DNA of 64,000 nt, from positions 1-64,000 of the forward strand of contig JASHOY010000142.1 in NCBI GenBank assembly GCA_030038435.1. The letters are read 5' to 3'. The DNA comes from Acidobacteriaceae bacterium (GTDB lineage Bacteria > Acidobacteriota > Terriglobia > Terriglobales > Acidobacteriaceae). The notes under the pieces were generated by a model. The model searched no databases. It was not told the DNA's origin and worked only from the letters and a program-made list of their open reading frames with translations. Below, piece after piece: positions 62,410-64,000 of this stretch. Every line of letters begins with the position of its first letter. Position 1 is the first letter of the stretch. The translations under genes were made by a program, and so were the position numbers.

Positions 62410-63879
62410 ATGCTCCAGTTACCGCGGATTATTCAAGGCGGCATGGGTGTCGGTGTGTCCAATTGGCGCCTGGCCAATGCGGTCTCGAAACTCGGCCAGC
62501 TCGGCGTGGTTTCTGGCACGGCGCTCGACCAGGTATTTGTGCGCCGGCTTGCCGATGGCGATGAGGGCGGGCATATGCGCCGGGGACTGGACGCGTTTCC
62601 GTTTCCCGCGATGGCGCGGCGCATCTGGCGGGAATATTTCATCGCGGGCGGCAAAGCTGCCGGCAGGTCCTATCCCACCGTCGTCATGCACCAGCGGCGC
62701 TGCCCGCGCAAGCTGGTAGAGCTTTGCATGGTAAGCAACTTCGTCGAGGTATTTCTGGCCAGAGAGGGCCACCGGAATCCGGTGGGCATCAACTTTCTGG
62801 AGAAGGTGCAGATGCCGCTTCTGCCCTCGATTTATGGCGCCATGCTGGCCGGAGTGGGCTACGTGCTGATGGGGGCGGGCATTCCGCTGCACGTCCCCGC
62901 GGTGCTGGACGCTTTTGCGGCGCATGTTGTGGCGGAGTACAAGCTGGCTGTGGCCGGCGCGTCGCGCGGCGAGGCGGAAATGGACACCACGATGCGCCTC
63001 GATCCGGCGGAATATGCGGAAGGGCCGCTGCCGGTGCTGGTCCGGCCGAGGTTCCTGGCGATTGTTTCGTCGAACACGCTGGCGTCGACGATGCTGCGGC
63101 GGGCGAGCGGGCGCGTGGATGGACTGGTGATCGAAAGCCCGACGGCCGGAGGACACAATGCGCCGCCGCGGGGCAAGATGCAATTGAATGCCGCGGGCGA
63201 ACCGGTGTATGGCGAACGCGATCAGGTGAACATGGCGGGATTGCGCGCATTGGGCGCCCCTTTCTGGATGGCCGGCGGGTATGGAAGCGCGGCCAAGCTG
63301 CGGGAGGCGCTGCTTGAGGGGGCCACAGGGATCCAGGCGGGAACGGCGTTTGCGTTTTCGAATGAGTCGGGCTTGCGGGCGGATTTGAAGAAGAAGCTGC
63401 TGGCGCGGGCGGCGGCGGGAACGGGTGATGTGTTTACCGATCCGCTGGCTTCGCCTACCGGATTTCCGTTCAAAGTGGCGCGGCTTGAAGGGACCAGTTC
63501 GGTGCCGGAGATCTACCAGGAGCGGAGACGGATTTGCAATCTCGGCTATTTGCGCGAGGCTTACCTTGCGGACGATGCCCGGATTTCGTACCGTTGTTCG
63601 GCGGAACCGGTGGCAAATTATGTAGCCAAGGGCGGCAAGGCCGAGGATACGGTGGGACGAAAATGTCTTTGCAATGCGCTGATGGCCAACATCGGGTATG
63701 CGCAGAAGCGCGATCAACAGGCAGACGAGCCTCCGCTGGTGACGGTGGGGAACGACCTTAATTCCATCGCCCAGTTTCTGAAGCCGGGGCGTACGACATA
63801 CAGCGCAGCCGAGGTGATTGAGTCGCTGCTTGGACTCAGTGGCGATGCTGCAGGGCTGGCTCTGGCGGTCTCAGCGTAG
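62410..63879 (+). CDS. Nitronate monooxygenase / FabK-type flavoenzyme
   Basis: 489 residues. TIM-barrel flavoprotein: PRIIQGGMGVGVSNWRLANAV opens the barrel with the FMN-binding GGMG, VDGLVIESPTAGGHN holds the conserved His, and PFWMAGGYGSA plus TGIQAGTAFAFSNES are the phosphate-binding loops. The family oxidises nitronates or reduces enoyl groups (PfaD and FabK relatives). This member is longer than typical NMO (about 350) with a Cys-rich C-terminal portion (GRKCLCNALMANIG), so it fits the PfaD-like branch. A weak -10 like box lies 6 nt before the ATG. Confidence 0.85.
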   Translation: MLQLPRIIQGGMGVGVSNWRLANAVSKLGQLGVVSGTALDQVFVRRLADGDEGGHMRRGLDAFPFPAMARRIWREYFIAGGKAAGRSYPTVVMHQRRCPRKLVELCMVSNFVEVFLAREGHRNPVGINFLEKVQMPLLPSIYGAMLAGVGYVLMGAGIPLHVPAVLDAFAAHVVAEYKLAVAGASRGEAEMDTTMRLDPAEYAEGPLPVLVRPRFLAIVSSNTLASTMLRRASGRVDGLVIESPTAGGHNAPPRGKMQLNAAGEPVYGERDQVNMAGLRALGAPFWMAGGYGSAAKLREALLEGATGIQAGTAFAFSNESGLRADLKKKLLARAAAGTGDVFTDPLASPTGFPFKVARLEGTSSVPEIYQERRRICNLGYLREAYLADDARISYRCSAEPVANYVAKGGKAEDTVGRKCLCNALMANIGYAQKRDQQADEPPLVTVGNDLNSIAQFLKPGRTTYSAAEVIESLLGLSGDAAGLALAVSA

Positions 63880-63897
63880 AGCTGAATCGGCGCTCGG

Positions 63898-63999
63898 CTA
63901 ATTGCTGACAGTTGCTACTCCTCCTTCCACCTCGAAGACCCTGGGCACGCGATCGGCGGGTGTGGGCAGAGCTGGAAACGGCGCGTGGGGCTCGGTCTG
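63898..63999 (-). CDS. C-terminal fragment of an unidentified gene running off the right edge
   Basis: One minus-strand frame stays open to the window edge and ends with TAG at 63898-63900. It reads FPALPTPADRVPRVFEVEGG near its end. Too short to name; it converges with the flavoenzyme gene. Confidence 0.35.
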   Translation of the reverse strand, partial: QTEPHAPFPALPTPADRVPRVFEVEGGVATVSN

Positions 64000-64000
64000 G

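Noticed and set aside
62419-63717. 432-aa minus ORF opposite the flavoenzyme gene
   Set aside because: Arg/His-rich antisense shadow.
1-64000. tRNA, rRNA, CRISPR arrays, intact transposases
   Set aside because: None recognised by eye on either strand.

Overview
The window looks like a chromosomal stretch of a high-GC acidobacterium (Acidobacteriaceae/Terriglobia type). The evidence is two large Oar-type TonB-dependent receptors with N-terminal carboxypeptidase-regulatory-like domains, several small secreted proteins of that style, and above all a tandem NAD+-I (nadA motif) riboswitch, an RNA class known mainly from Acidobacteria. No rRNA, tRNA, CRISPR array, intact insertion sequence or prophage was seen. 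Most of the region is ordinary core metabolism.

Left part (1-17 kb). An SLC13/ArsB-type permease runs off the left edge and follows an SDR gene; the ORF track misses it. Next come rplU-rpmA (L21, L27) with a recognisable promoter, an orphan 474-aa protein of unknown function, and a GT2 glycosyltransferase. The aromatic amino acid cluster is trpC-trpF, trpB-trpA, chorismate mutase, type I-beta DAHP synthase and tyrA. It is interrupted between trpF and trpB by one oppositely oriented secreted-protein gene. An SDR, an exported protein and the lipid A pair fabZ-lpxA follow.

Middle part (17-42 kb). This holds two giant outer-membrane receptors, a radical SAM protein, a VirB10/TrbI-like exported protein, a macrodomain protein, a DUF2946-like peptide, DoxX, a J-domain protein, and an NtrY/NtrX-like two-component pair whose regulator lacks a normal GAFTGA loop. 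After these come a GH30 glycosidase, moeA-moaC, a TPR protein, a GNAT acetyltransferase and trmFO (TTG start).

Right part (41-64 kb). A long minus-strand directon runs tatB-tatC-mtnP-small Zn-ribbon-like protein-pfkB kinase-GT39 transferase-dapF homologue-ldcA. The DapF homologue has Ser in place of both catalytic Cys. nadA lies divergently under its riboswitch. Then follow DUF2203, secreted proteins, a beta-propeller lipoprotein, a holin-like and GH24 lysozyme pair, an acyltransferase, a peroxiredoxin, a YgcG/LemA pair, an orphan divergent nitrilase-superfamily protein, an RsbV/RsbW-like pair, a soluble MgtE-N/CBS protein and a nitronate monooxygenase-like enzyme.

The most notable items are the double Cys-to-Ser DapF, the GAFTGA-less NtrX, the orphan nitrilase-like protein with a complete Glu-Lys-Cys triad, the orphan 474-aa gene, the tandem NAD+ riboswitch, and a recurring -10 box placed exactly 6 nt before the start codon of several genes, which suggests leaderless transcription. 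I did not identify a defence or mobile system with confidence. All calls come from reading the sequence; no database search was possible.
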